Positions 45,986 through 54,872 are shown, numbered from the stretch's first letter. The stretch: 64,000 bases of DNA from Euzebyales bacterium (GCA_036374135.1 DASUUK010000034.1:85875-149874); one strand, 5' to 3'. A program made the numbers and translations. The notes: generated from the letters alone by a model not told the origin.

Positions 45986-47488
45986 ATGATGAACCCTGTG
46001 CGCACGACCGCCACAGCGCCACCCGTGGTGGAGGTCGCCAGCGGCGATCCACACGATGTCCGTGGGGACGTCCTGGTGGTCGGCGCGTTCACCGGCGGCA
46101 TCGAAGGACCCGGGGTCGCCGCGGTCCTGGACGGACTCGGACTCGCCTCGCTGCCGGTCACGCCGGAGTTCCGTGGCGACATCGGCCAGCACCTGCTCGT
46201 GGCGGGCTCCGGACTTCCGTGGGCCACCGTGCTGTTCGTGGGCCTCGGACGCATGGTCGCGACCGACGCGCGGCGCCTGCGCGATGCGGCGGCGGTCGCT
46301 GCCGCGTCCGGCCACCTGCGTGGACGTGTGGTCACGACCCTCGCGCTCGTGCACCCTACGACCGCCGCGATCGGTGCGCTCGCCGAGGGCTTCCACCTCG
46401 GCAGGCCTCGGCGGGCGTCACCTGACGGCGGCACGGCTCCCGCGCACATCACGATCCTGGCGCCGACGGCGGTGTCCTCGGACGCCGAACGCGCCGTCCA
46501 CCGCGCCACCACAGTGGCGCACGCCACGATCGCCGCGCGCGACCTCGTCGACACCCCGCCCAACCGGCAGTCCCCGACGGTGCTCGCACGCCAGATGATC
46601 GAGCTGACCAGCGCGTCGTGCGGCGCCGACCTCCACGATCACGAGGCCCTGCGCACGGCCGGGTTCCAGGGCACGTTGAGCGCCGGTCGTGGTGCTCCCG
46701 ACCCACCGTGCCTGCTCGAACTGCGGTACGAGCCGAGCGAACCGCTCGGACACGTCGTGCTGTGTGGCCGCGGCACGACCTTCGGATCGGGCGGGCTGTC
46801 GCTGCGCCGTGGCACGGCGATGGATGGCGGCAAGGCGGACATGGCCGGCGCGGCCGCCATCGCCGGGGCATGCTCGGTGCTCGCCGACCTGGACGTCCGC
46901 GTGCGGGTCACGGCGCTGCTGGGGCTGGTCGAGAGCATGCCGGGCGGTGACGCGCAGCGACCCGGCGACGTGGTGACGACGCGGGGCGGGCTGACGGTCG
47001 AGATCACGGACACCGACGCCGACGCGGTGCTGATCCTCGCCGACCTGCTCGATCTCGCCCGGGCGTACGATCCGGACGCGATCGTCGACGTGACGACGGT
47101 CGGACCGGCCACCGCCGCGGCGTTGGGCGACGACGCCGGCGCCGTCATGGGCAGCGACGCGCGGCTGGTCGAGGACGTGCTCGCCGCGGCACGCGACGCC
47201 GGCGAACCGCTGTGGCAGCTGCCGCTGTGGGATCACCTGGAGCCCCGGCTGCACTCCCCCGTCGCCGACATCGTCAACCGCACGACCGCTGTGGGCGGCG
47301 AAGCGGTCCTGGCGGGCCTGGCGCTGCGTCGCGTCGTGCGCGACACGCCGTGGGCCCACATCGACTGCGGCAGCGCCGCCTTCGTCACGCCGACCGCGGC
47401 CACGGGTGGACGCCGCGTCGGCGCGACCGGGTACGGCACGCGGACGCTGCTCGAGTGGCTCGAGCACGGCACCGTTCAGGCCGGCTGA
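45986..47488 (+). CDS. Leucyl aminopeptidase (M17) homologue with degenerate active site
   Basis: The 500-residue protein has the two-domain M17 plan: an N-terminal macro-like domain (to about 170), DLVDTPPNRQSP near 186 and a C-terminal peptidase domain. The metal and catalytic residues are largely changed. Against E. coli PepA: Lys270 to Arg262, Asp275 to Gly267 (GRGTTFGSGG), Lys282 to Arg274, Glu354 to Asp346 and Arg356 to Val348 (TDTDADAVL). Asp293 and Asp352 remain (285, 344). It is therefore probably not an active aminopeptidase. A structural or DNA-binding role, as PepA has, is possible. Start ATG 45986 (or 45989) lies six bases after TAGGAT. Confidence 0.85.
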   Translation: MMNPVRTTATAPPVVEVASGDPHDVRGDVLVVGAFTGGIEGPGVAAVLDGLGLASLPVTPEFRGDIGQHLLVAGSGLPWATVLFVGLGRMVATDARRLRDAAAVAAASGHLRGRVVTTLALVHPTTAAIGALAEGFHLGRPRRASPDGGTAPAHITILAPTAVSSDAERAVHRATTVAHATIAARDLVDTPPNRQSPTVLARQMIELTSASCGADLHDHEALRTAGFQGTLSAGRGAPDPPCLLELRYEPSEPLGHVVLCGRGTTFGSGGLSLRRGTAMDGGKADMAGAAAIAGACSVLADLDVRVRVTALLGLVESMPGGDAQRPGDVVTTRGGLTVEITDTDADAVLILADLLDLARAYDPDAIVDVTTVGPATAAALGDDAGAVMGSDARLVEDVLAAARDAGEPLWQLPLWDHLEPRLHSPVADIVNRTTAVGGEAVLAGLALRRVVRDTPWAHIDCGSAAFVTPTAATGGRRVGATGYGTRTLLEWLEHGTVQAG

Positions 47489-47517
47489 CGCACCAGGCAG
47501 GCGAAGAGGCGGCGCCG

Positions 47518-49011
47518 TCACGCGTCGTCGTCCGCAACCCAGCGCAGCACCAGCTCGCGTGCTGCCTTCGCCTCGTCCAGCCGCCGCACAGGCGTCGTCA
47601 CCGGTGCGTCGTGCAACAGGTCGGCGTCATCCGCCGCGTCGGAGACCGCCCGGTCGAGTGCCGCTGCGAAGCCGTCGAGCGTCTCCGGCGTCTCGGTCTC
47701 GGTCGGCTCGATCATGAGCGCCTCGTCGACGATCAGCGGAAAGTAGTTGGTCGGTGGGTGGTACCCGAGATCGATCAGGCGCTTGCAGACGTCGAGGACG
47801 CGCACACCGTGCTCGCGCACCGCGGTCCCCCGCAGCACGAACTCGTGCATCGGCGGGTGCTGCGGGTAGGCCAGCGGCAGCGTCCCACTGGTGCGGTGCG
47901 CGAGGTAGTTGGCGTTGAGCACCGCCTTGGCGCTCATCGACGCCAGCCCGTCGCCACCGTGACGCTGCAGGTACGACAGCGCGCGCAGCAGCACACCGGT
48001 GTTGCCGTGGAAGCCGTGGACGCGACCGATCGAACGCGGCCGGTCCCACTCGAGGTGGTACGCGGGCTGCGGACCGTCATCGGCGATGACGACGGGTGTC
48101 GGCAGGTACGGCGCCAGCACCTCGGACACCACGACCGGTCCGGCGCCGGGACCGCCGCCACCGTGCGGCGTGGCGAACGTCTTGTGCACGTTGAGGTGCA
48201 CCACGTCAAAACCCATGTCACCGGGGCGCACGCGACCGGCGATGGCGTTGAAGTTGGCGCCGTCGTAGTACAGCAGCCCGCCCGCGTCGTGGACCGCGGC
48301 CGCGATGCGCTCGATCTCCATCTCGAACAGCCCGAGGGTGTTCGGGTTCGTCAGCATCAGCCCCGCGGTGCGGTCGTCGACGAGCTTCTCGAGCGCGTCG
48401 ACGTCGACCAGCCCGTCGTCGCCCGACGGCACCGTCACGGTCTCGAACCCCGCGATCGTCGCGCTGGCGGGGTTGGTCCCGTGCGCGGAGTCGGGGATGA
48501 TGATGGTGTCCCGGTCCTCGTCCCGGTGCTCGTGGTAGGCGCGGATCAGCAGGAGCCCGACCAGCTCACCCTGCGCGCCGGCGGCCGGCTGGAGCGTCGC
48601 CGCATGCAGGCCGGTCAGCTCGGTGAGCCACCGCTCGAGCTCCCACAGCGCGCCGAGCGTGCCCTGGACTGCCGACGCCGGCGCCCACGGGTGCGCGGCC
48701 GCGAAGCCCCGCAGCGCGGCGACCCGTTCGGCGATCCGCGGGTTGTACTTCATCGAGCACGAGCCGAGGGGGTAGAAGCCGGCGTCGATCCCATGGTTGC
48801 GCTGCGACATGCGGGTGAAGTGGCGCAGCAGGTCGAGTTCGGCGATCTCGGGCAGGGCCGGTGGCTGCTCGGCCAGCTCGACACCGTCGAGCGCGGCGGC
48901 GAGGTCCACGTCGTCGACGTCGACCGAGGCCAGCTCGCTGGCACGCCGGCCTGGACGGGAGCGCTCGAACAGCGTCGGCTCGGTCGCCGTGTGGGGTCCC
49001 ATGACGGTCAT
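47518..49011 (-). CDS. gcvPB: Glycine dehydrogenase (decarboxylating) subunit 2
   Basis: This is the PLP-bearing half of a split glycine cleavage P-protein. It decarboxylates glycine and passes the aminomethyl group to the lipoyl arm of GcvH. The 497 residues include FYPLGSCSMKYNPRI near 83, PDSAHGTNPASA near 170 and the PLP lysine in HLNVHKTFATPHGGGG near 270. GGTGAGGG lies seven bases before ATG 49011. It starts ten bases after the subunit 1 gene. Most known actinobacteria have a single fused P-protein. Confidence 0.95.
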   Translation of the reverse strand: MTVMGPHTATEPTLFERSRPGRRASELASVDVDDVDLAAALDGVELAEQPPALPEIAELDLLRHFTRMSQRNHGIDAGFYPLGSCSMKYNPRIAERVAALRGFAAAHPWAPASAVQGTLGALWELERWLTELTGLHAATLQPAAGAQGELVGLLLIRAYHEHRDEDRDTIIIPDSAHGTNPASATIAGFETVTVPSGDDGLVDVDALEKLVDDRTAGLMLTNPNTLGLFEMEIERIAAAVHDAGGLLYYDGANFNAIAGRVRPGDMGFDVVHLNVHKTFATPHGGGGPGAGPVVVSEVLAPYLPTPVVIADDGPQPAYHLEWDRPRSIGRVHGFHGNTGVLLRALSYLQRHGGDGLASMSAKAVLNANYLAHRTSGTLPLAYPQHPPMHEFVLRGTAVREHGVRVLDVCKRLIDLGYHPPTNYFPLIVDEALMIEPTETETPETLDGFAAALDRAVSDAADDADLLHDAPVTTPVRRLDEAKAARELVLRWVADDDA

Positions 49012-49021
49012 GTGTGCGCCC

Positions 49022-50434
49022 TCACCGTTCCGCGACGGACGTCATCGGCTGCGCCCCGCTGCGTGGACCCGTGGGTCCTCCGCCACCGGGCCGCTGCGCG
49101 TCGAGCTGTCTGGCGAACGCCGCGGTCAGGCCGGCGATGTCGGCGGTCGTACGCCGTTCCGTCGCGGCGATCATCAGCAGCTGCGCGCCCTGCTGTGTCG
49201 GGTCGTCGATGATCGGTCCCACCAGGTAGCCGTCGTCGCACAGGCCGCCGACCAGCATCTCCAGGTCGGCGCCGTCAACCCGCAGCGCGAACTCCTTGAG
49301 GTAGGGGCCGCTGAACGCCACCGAGACGCCGTCGAGCGCGGTGAGGTGGTCGGCGGTCACGCGGGCGCGGCGCAGGCACCCGCGTGCGAGCTCGACCAGC
49401 CCCTGCGGTCCGAGCCACGACAGGTACACGGTCGCCGCCACCGCGCTCAGGGTCTGGTTCGTGCAGATGTTGCTGGTGGCGCGCTCGCGTCGGATGTCCT
49501 GCTCGCGCGTCCGCAGGGTCATCACGTAGCCGCGCCGACCCTCCGCGTCGACGGTCTGGCCGACCACACGGCCCGGCAGCCGCCGTACGTGCGGACGGGT
49601 GCACGCCAGGAAGCCGACCGTCGGGCCGCCGAACTGGAGCCCCTGACCGAGCGGCTGGCCGTCACCGACGACGATGTCGGCGCCCTGCGCGCCCGGCGTC
49701 GCCACCAGCCCGACAGCCGTCGGTTCGAGCTTGACGACGAGCAGCGCGCCCGCGGCGTGGGCGGCGTCGGCGTGGGCTCGGAGGTCCTCGACGACGCCCA
49801 GGCTGTTGGGCTGGGACACGATGACCGCGGCGACGTCATCGCCGACGTCCACGACGGCCGTCCGTCCCGTCACCTCGTCGACCGCCAGCTTGTCGACCGC
49901 GCGTCGCAGCGGGTGCGCGTAGGTGCCGACCACCGAGCGGGTTGGTGCGTCGACGCCGGCCGACACCGCGAGCCGGGACCGCCGGGTCGCGCTGCACGCC
50001 ATGGCGGCGGCTTCCGCGACGGCGCTCGCGCCGTCGTACAGGCTGGCGTTCGCGATCGGCAGCCCGGTGAGCTCACAGATCATCGTCTGGAACTCGAACA
50101 GGATCTGCAGGATGCCCTGACTGACCTCGGGCTGGTACGGCGTGTACGACGTCAGCAGCTCGCCCCGTTGGAGCACCGCGTCGACGACGGCCGGCACGTA
50201 GTGGTCGTACGCCCCACCGCCGGCGAAGCAGACCAGATCCGTGCGGTTGTGCGCCGCCAGCCTCGCCAGCGTGCCGAGCACCTCGTCCTCGCTGCGACCC
50301 GGCGGGAGATCCAGCGTGGACGCGACGCGCACCTGTTCCGGGATGTGCGCGAACAGGTCGTCGAGGTGCGTGTGGCCGACCTCGTCGAGCATGCGCGTGA
50401 TGTCGGCAGCGGTGTGCGGTGCGTAGTCGGCCAC
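49022..50434 (-). CDS. gcvPA: Glycine dehydrogenase (decarboxylating) subunit 1
   Basis: This is the N-terminal half of the split P-protein, which forms an alpha2beta2 complex with subunit 2. The 470 residues have the family segments MLDEVGHTHLDDLFAHIP near 15, FAGGGAYDHYVPAVV near 70, TSYTPYQPEVSQGILQILFEFQ near 95 and SNICTNQTLSAVAATVYL near 325. GTG 50434 is chosen; AAGGA lies 11 bases upstream. The gene follows the ResR-like MerR by about 115 bp, a gap in which I find no glycine riboswitch. gcvT is not in the window. Confidence 0.94.
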   Translation of the reverse strand: MADYAPHTAADITRMLDEVGHTHLDDLFAHIPEQVRVASTLDLPPGRSEDEVLGTLARLAAHNRTDLVCFAGGGAYDHYVPAVVDAVLQRGELLTSYTPYQPEVSQGILQILFEFQTMICELTGLPIANASLYDGASAVAEAAAMACSATRRSRLAVSAGVDAPTRSVVGTYAHPLRRAVDKLAVDEVTGRTAVVDVGDDVAAVIVSQPNSLGVVEDLRAHADAAHAAGALLVVKLEPTAVGLVATPGAQGADIVVGDGQPLGQGLQFGGPTVGFLACTRPHVRRLPGRVVGQTVDAEGRRGYVMTLRTREQDIRRERATSNICTNQTLSAVAATVYLSWLGPQGLVELARGCLRRARVTADHLTALDGVSVAFSGPYLKEFALRVDGADLEMLVGGLCDDGYLVGPIIDDPTQQGAQLLMIAATERRTTADIAGLTAAFARQLDAQRPGGGGPTGPRSGAQPMTSVAER

Positions 50435-50550
50435 CCTCGTCCCGATCCTTGCTCGCCGGGCCTGCCGGCCCACGACCAACCACCCCGCAGCCCGCGGGGC
50501 GTGCCGCGCGCGGCTGGGCTCGGGGTGTTCCGCAGTCTAGGACAAACGGA

Positions 50551-51078
50551 TCAGACGGTGTCGCCCCCGACACGACGTCGGCCGGCCTCATCGGTCGCGG
50601 GCACGGCAGGCTCGGCCGGCAGGCTGGTCACCTCGGACTCCATCTCGGCGTAGAGGGGGTCGACCGCGATCGCGAAGACGCCCTGACCGCTGGCGAGCAG
50701 GTCGACGACGTCGGCCGTGTCGGTGACCGCGTAGACGGTCTCGCCGTCGCTGGCGAGCGTCAGGTTGCGCAGCGACAGGCCGCGATCGGCGACGTACTCG
50801 ATGGCCCGTCGGATCCGCTGGAGGCTGACGCCGGCATCGAGCAGCCGCTTGATCACCTTCAGCGTGACGATGTCCTCGAAGGAGTACAGGCGCTGCGATC
50901 CGGATCCGTCCGCGTCACGGACGCTCGGCTCGACCAGTTCGGTCGTCGCCCAGTAGTCGAGCTGCCGGTAGGTGATGCCCACGACGCGGCACACCGCAGG
51001 CCCGCGGTACCCGCGTCGACCCTCGTCGAAGCCCGGCAGTGGGATGTCACGAGGCGTTCGCGCACGCGACGAGCTCAT
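50551..51078 (-). CDS. MerR-family regulator (Rv1830/ResR-like)
   Basis: The 175-residue regulator has an N-terminal winged helix with YRGPAVCRVVGITYRQLDYW near 22 and SGSQRLYSFEDIVTLKVIKRLLDAGVSL near 58, then a helical and beta C-terminal region with VDLLASGQGVFAIAVDPL near 125. In Mycobacterium the homologue, reported as ResR/McdR, affects growth and division. ATG 51078 follows CTGAGGAC; an earlier ATG at 51123 lacks a site. It sits between DUF151 and gcvPA, matching the Rv1829-Rv1830-Rv1832 order. A dyad about 140 bp upstream may be its own operator. Confidence 0.88.
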   Translation of the reverse strand: MSSSRARTPRDIPLPGFDEGRRGYRGPAVCRVVGITYRQLDYWATTELVEPSVRDADGSGSQRLYSFEDIVTLKVIKRLLDAGVSLQRIRRAIEYVADRGLSLRNLTLASDGETVYAVTDTADVVDLLASGQGVFAIAVDPLYAEMESEVTSLPAEPAVPATDEAGRRRVGGDTV

Positions 51079-51217
51079 GTCCTCAGTCCGGTTGCGCCGG
51101 TTGCGCGCACGTGGTCCATGCAATCATCCTCATCGGCGGACGATACGCCGGGATGCTCCGGCGATGACCGTCCGAACGCCCCGCGACGCTGTGCGGCACA
51201 GAACACATCGACGTAGT

Positions 51218-51239
51218 TACCGAAAACGAGAGCACGGTA
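51218..51239. promoter_or_regulatory. Dyad upstream of the ResR-like MerR gene
   Basis: TACCG (51218-51222) and CGGTA (51235-51239) form an inverted repeat with a 12-base AT-rich centre in an otherwise GC-rich gap. The location between DUF151 and the MerR gene fits a MerR autoregulatory site, though the arms are short. Confidence 0.35.
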
Positions 51240-51313
51240 CCGGACGATCGGACAGTTCGTCAACGGCCGATCTGCACCACACCGGTCTCGGGGCCGTCCT
51301 CGCGGCAACGACG

Positions 51314-51790
51314 TCAGGTCCGGAAGTCCTCCGGGCTGACCGAGTCGATGAACTGCTTGAAGCGCTCAACCTCCTGCTCGTCCTCATCCTCGATCTCGAT
51401 GCCGGCCTCGGCCAGCACGGCCTCCTCGGCGAAGATCGGTACCGTCGCACGGACGGCGAGCGCGATCGCGTCGGACGGACGCGATGACACCTTCACGGTG
51501 CGGCCGCCCTGCACGAGCTCGATCTCGGCGTAGAAGGTGCCGTCACGCAGGTCGGTGACGACGATCCGTTCGACGTCGATCGAAAGGTCCGCCAGGACGT
51601 TGCGCAGCAGGTCATGGGTCAGCGGGCGGGGCATCGCCACGCCCTGCAGCGCGAACGCGATGGACGTCGCCTCGGGCGCGCCGATCCAGATCGGCAGGAA
51701 GCGGTAGCCGGGCTTCTCCTTCAGCAGGACGATCGGCTGGTTGTGCGGCAGCTCGACTCGTACACCGACCAGCTCCAGCTCGATCAACAT
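51314..51790 (-). CDS. Bifunctional nuclease family (DUF151) protein
   Basis: The 158-residue protein belongs to the DUF151 family, one plant member of which has DNase and RNase activity; the bacterial function is not settled. Conserved stretches are PIVLLKEKPGYRFLPIWIGAPEA near 19, SIAFALQG near 43, RPLTHDLLRNVL near 55 and VSSRPSDAIALAVR near 100. The C-terminus is acidic (IEIEDEDEQEVERF). It is the Rv1829 equivalent in the GarA locus, between the two MerR genes, here with a carboxypeptidase gene inserted on one side. Confidence 0.9.
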   Translation of the reverse strand: MLIELELVGVRVELPHNQPIVLLKEKPGYRFLPIWIGAPEATSIAFALQGVAMPRPLTHDLLRNVLADLSIDVERIVVTDLRDGTFYAEIELVQGGRTVKVSSRPSDAIALAVRATVPIFAEEAVLAEAGIEIEDEDEQEVERFKQFIDSVSPEDFRT

Positions 51791-51910
51791 GTGCGTCCTC
51801 GGTGACCCCGGCAGTGATGGCCTGGACTGGTCCGGCGCAGCCGGCCCAGCACATCGTACGTGGGACAGGCCAGGCGAAGTGTATTGGCGCCGGTCGCGGC
51901 CGACAATGCG

Positions 51911-53113
51911 TCAGCCGGACGTGGTGACCCGCACGCGCCGCGGTGTCGAGCGGACGTACGCACGTACCGCGTCCTCCACGGCGTCGCCGACGACCGCGGC
52001 CGGCGGGATCCGCCGGGGACCGTCCAGATCCGATGTCGCCTCGAGCCCTGCCGTGTCGACGATCCGACCATCGACCACCAGCTCGGCCCGGCCGAGCCGC
52101 GTGCCCGCGGCGACGCGGGCTGGTGGCTGCGGGTCGAGCCACGACCGCACCCGCACCGTCGCGTCGGCCGGCACGGTGCGCGGCGCGCTGTCGCTGACGC
52201 GCAGGTCCACGGACCCCTGCGACGTGCGGTAGACCCCGGCGTCGACGGCGTCGGCGGCCGCGACATCGTAGGCGTCGAAGCCGTGGTCGAGCAGCACGGT
52301 CGTGTCGGCGAAGCTGTCGTCGCTGTCGAGCACGGCGGTGTACAGCGTGCGGCCGTCCCGGGTCGCGCTGGCGACCAGGCACAGGCCGGCCAGTGCCGTG
52401 TAACCGGTCTTGACGCCGGTGGCACCGTCGTAGGTGTCCAGCAGCAGGTTGCGGCTGGTCAACGCCCCGAACCCCGGCACGTCGTCCCGGAAGGTGCCGA
52501 CGAGGTCGGCGAACGCCGGGCGCGCCATCGCGATCTCCGCGAGCCGTGCGAGGTCGGAGGGGCTGGCGTGGTGACGGGGATCGTCGCTGAGCCCGGTGGC
52601 GTCGAGGAAGTGGGTGTCGTCGAGCCCGAGGCGCCGCGCGCGCCTGTTCATGGCAGCCACGAAGGCCTGCCGGCTGCCCGCGACGTGTTCCGCCACCGCC
52701 GCCGCCGCATCGTTGCCGCTGCGCATCATCAGCGCCTGCAGGAGGCCGCGCATGCCGACACGCTGCCCGACGCGCAGGTTCAACGTCGCCGCACCCGGTT
52801 CGGTGTCCGCGGCGGCGGCCGTCGCCGAGACCCTGACGGTGTCACCGATGGTGCCCGCCTCGACCGCCAGCAGCGCGGTCATGATCTTGGTCGTCGACGC
52901 CATCCGTCGCGACGCGTCGGGCGCGCGGCCCCACAGCACGCGGCCGTCGAGCGGATCCCACAGGACGGCGCCCTCGGCCGTCACACGGTCGGCCACGGCA
53001 TCGGCGTCCTGCGTCTGTGCGGCGGCGACCGGCGCCGACGCCACGACCAGCGCGCAGGCGACGAGCAGCGCCGTCGCCCGGCGCCACAGGTCGGTCCGTT
53101 CGCGTCCCGCCAC
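51911..53113 (-). CDS. Secreted D-alanyl-D-alanine carboxypeptidase (DacA/PBP5 family)
   Basis: The enzyme trims the terminal D-alanine of peptidoglycan stem peptides outside the membrane. The 400-residue precursor has a signal peptide (ALLVACALVVASAPVAAAQ, about 15-33). The serine beta-lactamase-like motifs are STTK near 73 (nucleophile serine), SGN near 132 and KTGYT near 236. A PBP5-like C-terminal beta domain follows (about 280-370). No clear C-terminal anchor is visible. It is inserted between the first MerR and DUF151, which are adjacent in the mycobacterial locus. Confidence 0.9.
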   Translation of the reverse strand: MAGRERTDLWRRATALLVACALVVASAPVAAAQTQDADAVADRVTAEGAVLWDPLDGRVLWGRAPDASRRMASTTKIMTALLAVEAGTIGDTVRVSATAAAADTEPGAATLNLRVGQRVGMRGLLQALMMRSGNDAAAAVAEHVAGSRQAFVAAMNRRARRLGLDDTHFLDATGLSDDPRHHASPSDLARLAEIAMARPAFADLVGTFRDDVPGFGALTSRNLLLDTYDGATGVKTGYTALAGLCLVASATRDGRTLYTAVLDSDDSFADTTVLLDHGFDAYDVAAADAVDAGVYRTSQGSVDLRVSDSAPRTVPADATVRVRSWLDPQPPARVAAGTRLGRAELVVDGRIVDTAGLEATSDLDGPRRIPPAAVVGDAVEDAVRAYVRSTPRRVRVTTSG

Positions 53114-53118
53114 CGCGC

Positions 53119-53874
53119 CTAGGAGCCGCGCACCGTCTGGCGGAGCGCGGACGCCAGAAGTGCCTGCTTGAGCCGCCCGGTCAGCACGGTCAGCTGCTCG
53201 AGCTGCTCGGTGGCGCGCGCCCGTGCCTCCGGGTTGCGCTGCCGCAGCAGCGGCGTCACGACCTGCTCGAACAGCGACACCTCGCGGTCGACGAACTGCA
53301 GGTACATGCGCAGGTGGCGCGGCTCGAGCCCCATCCGCAGCAGCTCCCGCGCCGCGCGGGACACCAGCAGGTCGGCTGCCCCGAAGGACGTCGACCCCGA
53401 GCCCTCCCCGATCAACCCGTACTCGCGCAGGCTGCGGACCTCGGCTGCCGTCAACCCGGTCGCGTCCGACAGCTCGTCGACCGACAGCGCGATGCTGCCG
53501 GCATCGGCCTCCAGCAGGTGCTCGGCGCCGGTCGCCATCGCGGCGTCGAGCGCCTCGGCGACCTCGGACATGCTGGGACGGGACATGATCTCGGCGTCGG
53601 GCACCGGCGTGGTGGGCACCTCACCTGCGTCGAGGCGCTCCAGCTGCTCACGGATGACCTTCAGTGGCAGGTAGTGGTCGCGCTGCGCCGTCAGGATGAA
53701 CCGCAGACGGTTGACGTCGTCGTCGGAGAACTTGCGGTACCCGGAGTCCGTACGGTCGGGGAAGACCAGCCCCTCGCCCTCGAGGAACCTGATCTTGCTG
53801 ATGGTGATGTCCTCGAAGTCACCCTTCAGCTGGTTGAGGACCTCGCCGATCGTGAATCCGCCCGCCACGGTCAC
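53119..53874 (-). CDS. MerR-family regulator (Rv1828-like)
   Basis: The 251-residue protein has an N-terminal MerR winged helix with TISKIRFLEGEGLVFPDRTDSGYRKFS near 24 and DVNRLRFILTAQRDHYLPL near 53. A second winged-helix-like half includes DELSDATGLTAAEVRSLREYGLI near 133 and LLRMGLEPRHLRMYLQF near 178. It is the Rv1828 equivalent, following the GarA-type gene by 15 bp. Target genes are unknown; its constant place between garA and DUF151 suggests a role in the same physiology. Confidence 0.9.
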   Translation of the reverse strand: MTVAGGFTIGEVLNQLKGDFEDITISKIRFLEGEGLVFPDRTDSGYRKFSDDDVNRLRFILTAQRDHYLPLKVIREQLERLDAGEVPTTPVPDAEIMSRPSMSEVAEALDAAMATGAEHLLEADAGSIALSVDELSDATGLTAAEVRSLREYGLIGEGSGSTSFGAADLLVSRAARELLRMGLEPRHLRMYLQFVDREVSLFEQVVTPLLRQRNPEARARATEQLEQLTVLTGRLKQALLASALRQTVRGS

Positions 53875-53889
53875 CTCCGCAGCCGGGAG

Positions 53890-54387
53890 CTACGCAGACC
53901 GCTCAGCGACGAACGCGAGCAACTTGAACTTCCCGATCTGGATCTCGTCACCGGTCGCGATCAGCTGGTCATCCGCCCGTCGGCCACCGACGTACGTCCC
54001 GTTGAGGCTCCCGACGTCGTGGATCCAGAACCGCCCCTCCTCGCGCCGGAACTCGGCGTGACGGCGCGAGACCGTGATGTCGTCGAGGAAGATGTTGCTC
54101 TCGGGGTGCCGACCGACCGTCACCGTTTCGCGGTCGAGCAGGAAACGCGCGCCCTGGTTGGGACCGCGCACGACGACCAGCAGCGCGGTCGACGGATCCA
54201 GTTCGCTCAGCAGTGCCTGCGCGTCCTCACCGACGTCGCCGGGATCGACCCGCTCGGGCAGGTCCTCCGGCCGCATCATGCCCGTCGTGTGGTCACCGAC
54301 GTCGGCCAGTGGGCGCCCGCAGTTGGCGCAGTAGTTGGCACCCTCGGGGTTCTGGTGGCCGCAGTGCGTGCAGTACATCCGTTCCAT
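53890..54387 (-). CDS. garA: FHA-domain regulator of central metabolism (GarA/OdhI type) with N-terminal zinc ribbon
   Basis: GarA/OdhI switches 2-oxoglutarate dehydrogenase and glutamate metabolism and is itself controlled by Ser/Thr kinases. The 165-residue protein ends in an FHA domain: RGPNQGARFLLD near 73, VGRHPESNIFLDDITVSRRHAEF near 90, then SLNGTYVGGR and GDEIQIGKFKLL. Unlike the mycobacterial protein it starts with a zinc ribbon (CTHCGHQNPEGANYCANCG, residues 6-24). A TT pair in DHTTGMMRPED near 34 may replace the phosphorylated TT of GarA. Its ATG shares one base with the gcvH stop. Confidence 0.9.
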   Translation of the reverse strand: MERMYCTHCGHQNPEGANYCANCGRPLADVGDHTTGMMRPEDLPERVDPGDVGEDAQALLSELDPSTALLVVVRGPNQGARFLLDRETVTVGRHPESNIFLDDITVSRRHAEFRREEGRFWIHDVGSLNGTYVGGRRADDQLIATGDEIQIGKFKLLAFVAERSA

Positions 54388-54767
54388 CACGACGTTTCGA
54401 TCAACTTGTCGTACGCGGCGGCCGACATCAGCGCGTCGGTCGGCGCGTCGTCGTCGGCCTCGATCACGACCATCCACCCGTCTCCATACGGATCCGAGTT
54501 GACGAGCTCGGGCTGTGACTCCAGCGACTCGTTGCGCTCGACGATGGTGCCGCTGACCGGGGCGTACAGATCGGACACGCTCTTGGTCGACTCGACCTCG
54601 CCGAAGGGCTGGCCCTGTTCGACCCGCGTGCCGTTGGCCGGCAGGTCGATGTAGACGACGTCCCCGAGTGCGTCCTGAGCGTAATCGGTGATGCCGACGG
54701 TGAACCGCGGGCCGTCGACCCGTGCCCACTCGTGCTCCTGGGTGTACCTGAGTTCCTCGGGGTTCAC
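54387..54767 (-). CDS. gcvH: Glycine cleavage system H protein
   Basis: GcvH carries the lipoyl arm between the P, T and L proteins. The 126 residues are the usual length. The lipoylated lysine is Lys62 in VESTKSVSDLYAPVSG, and the N-terminal RYTQEHEWARVDG and GITDYAQDALGD are diagnostic. It is the first gene of a run of tightly spaced genes (gcvH, garA, MerR). A promoter with TTGACA and TAGGCT lies about 75-105 bp upstream. Confidence 0.96.
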   Translation of the reverse strand: MNPEELRYTQEHEWARVDGPRFTVGITDYAQDALGDVVYIDLPANGTRVEQGQPFGEVESTKSVSDLYAPVSGTIVERNESLESQPELVNSDPYGDGWMVVIEADDDAPTDALMSAAAYDKLIETS

Positions 54768-54841
54768 TCCGCCTCCCTGCGTGTGCCTGTGAGAGCGATG
54801 ATGCTACCCGTTCGATGACGGTGTGGTAGAGGTTGACCTGC

Positions 54842-54872
54842 AGCCTACGACCAGCGCGACCGGTGCTGTCAA
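54842..54872 (-). promoter_or_regulatory. Candidate promoter of the gcvH-garA operon
   Basis: On the minus strand TTGACA (54872-54867) and TAGGCT (54847-54842) are separated by 19 bases. A leader of about 65 bases remains before gcvH. I searched it for glycine riboswitch landmarks and saw none. Confidence 0.5.

Noticed and set aside
54768..54835. Glycine riboswitch upstream of gcvH
   Set aside because: The leader is only about 65 bases and shows none of the conserved glycine aptamer segments. The gap before gcvPA was also checked without success.
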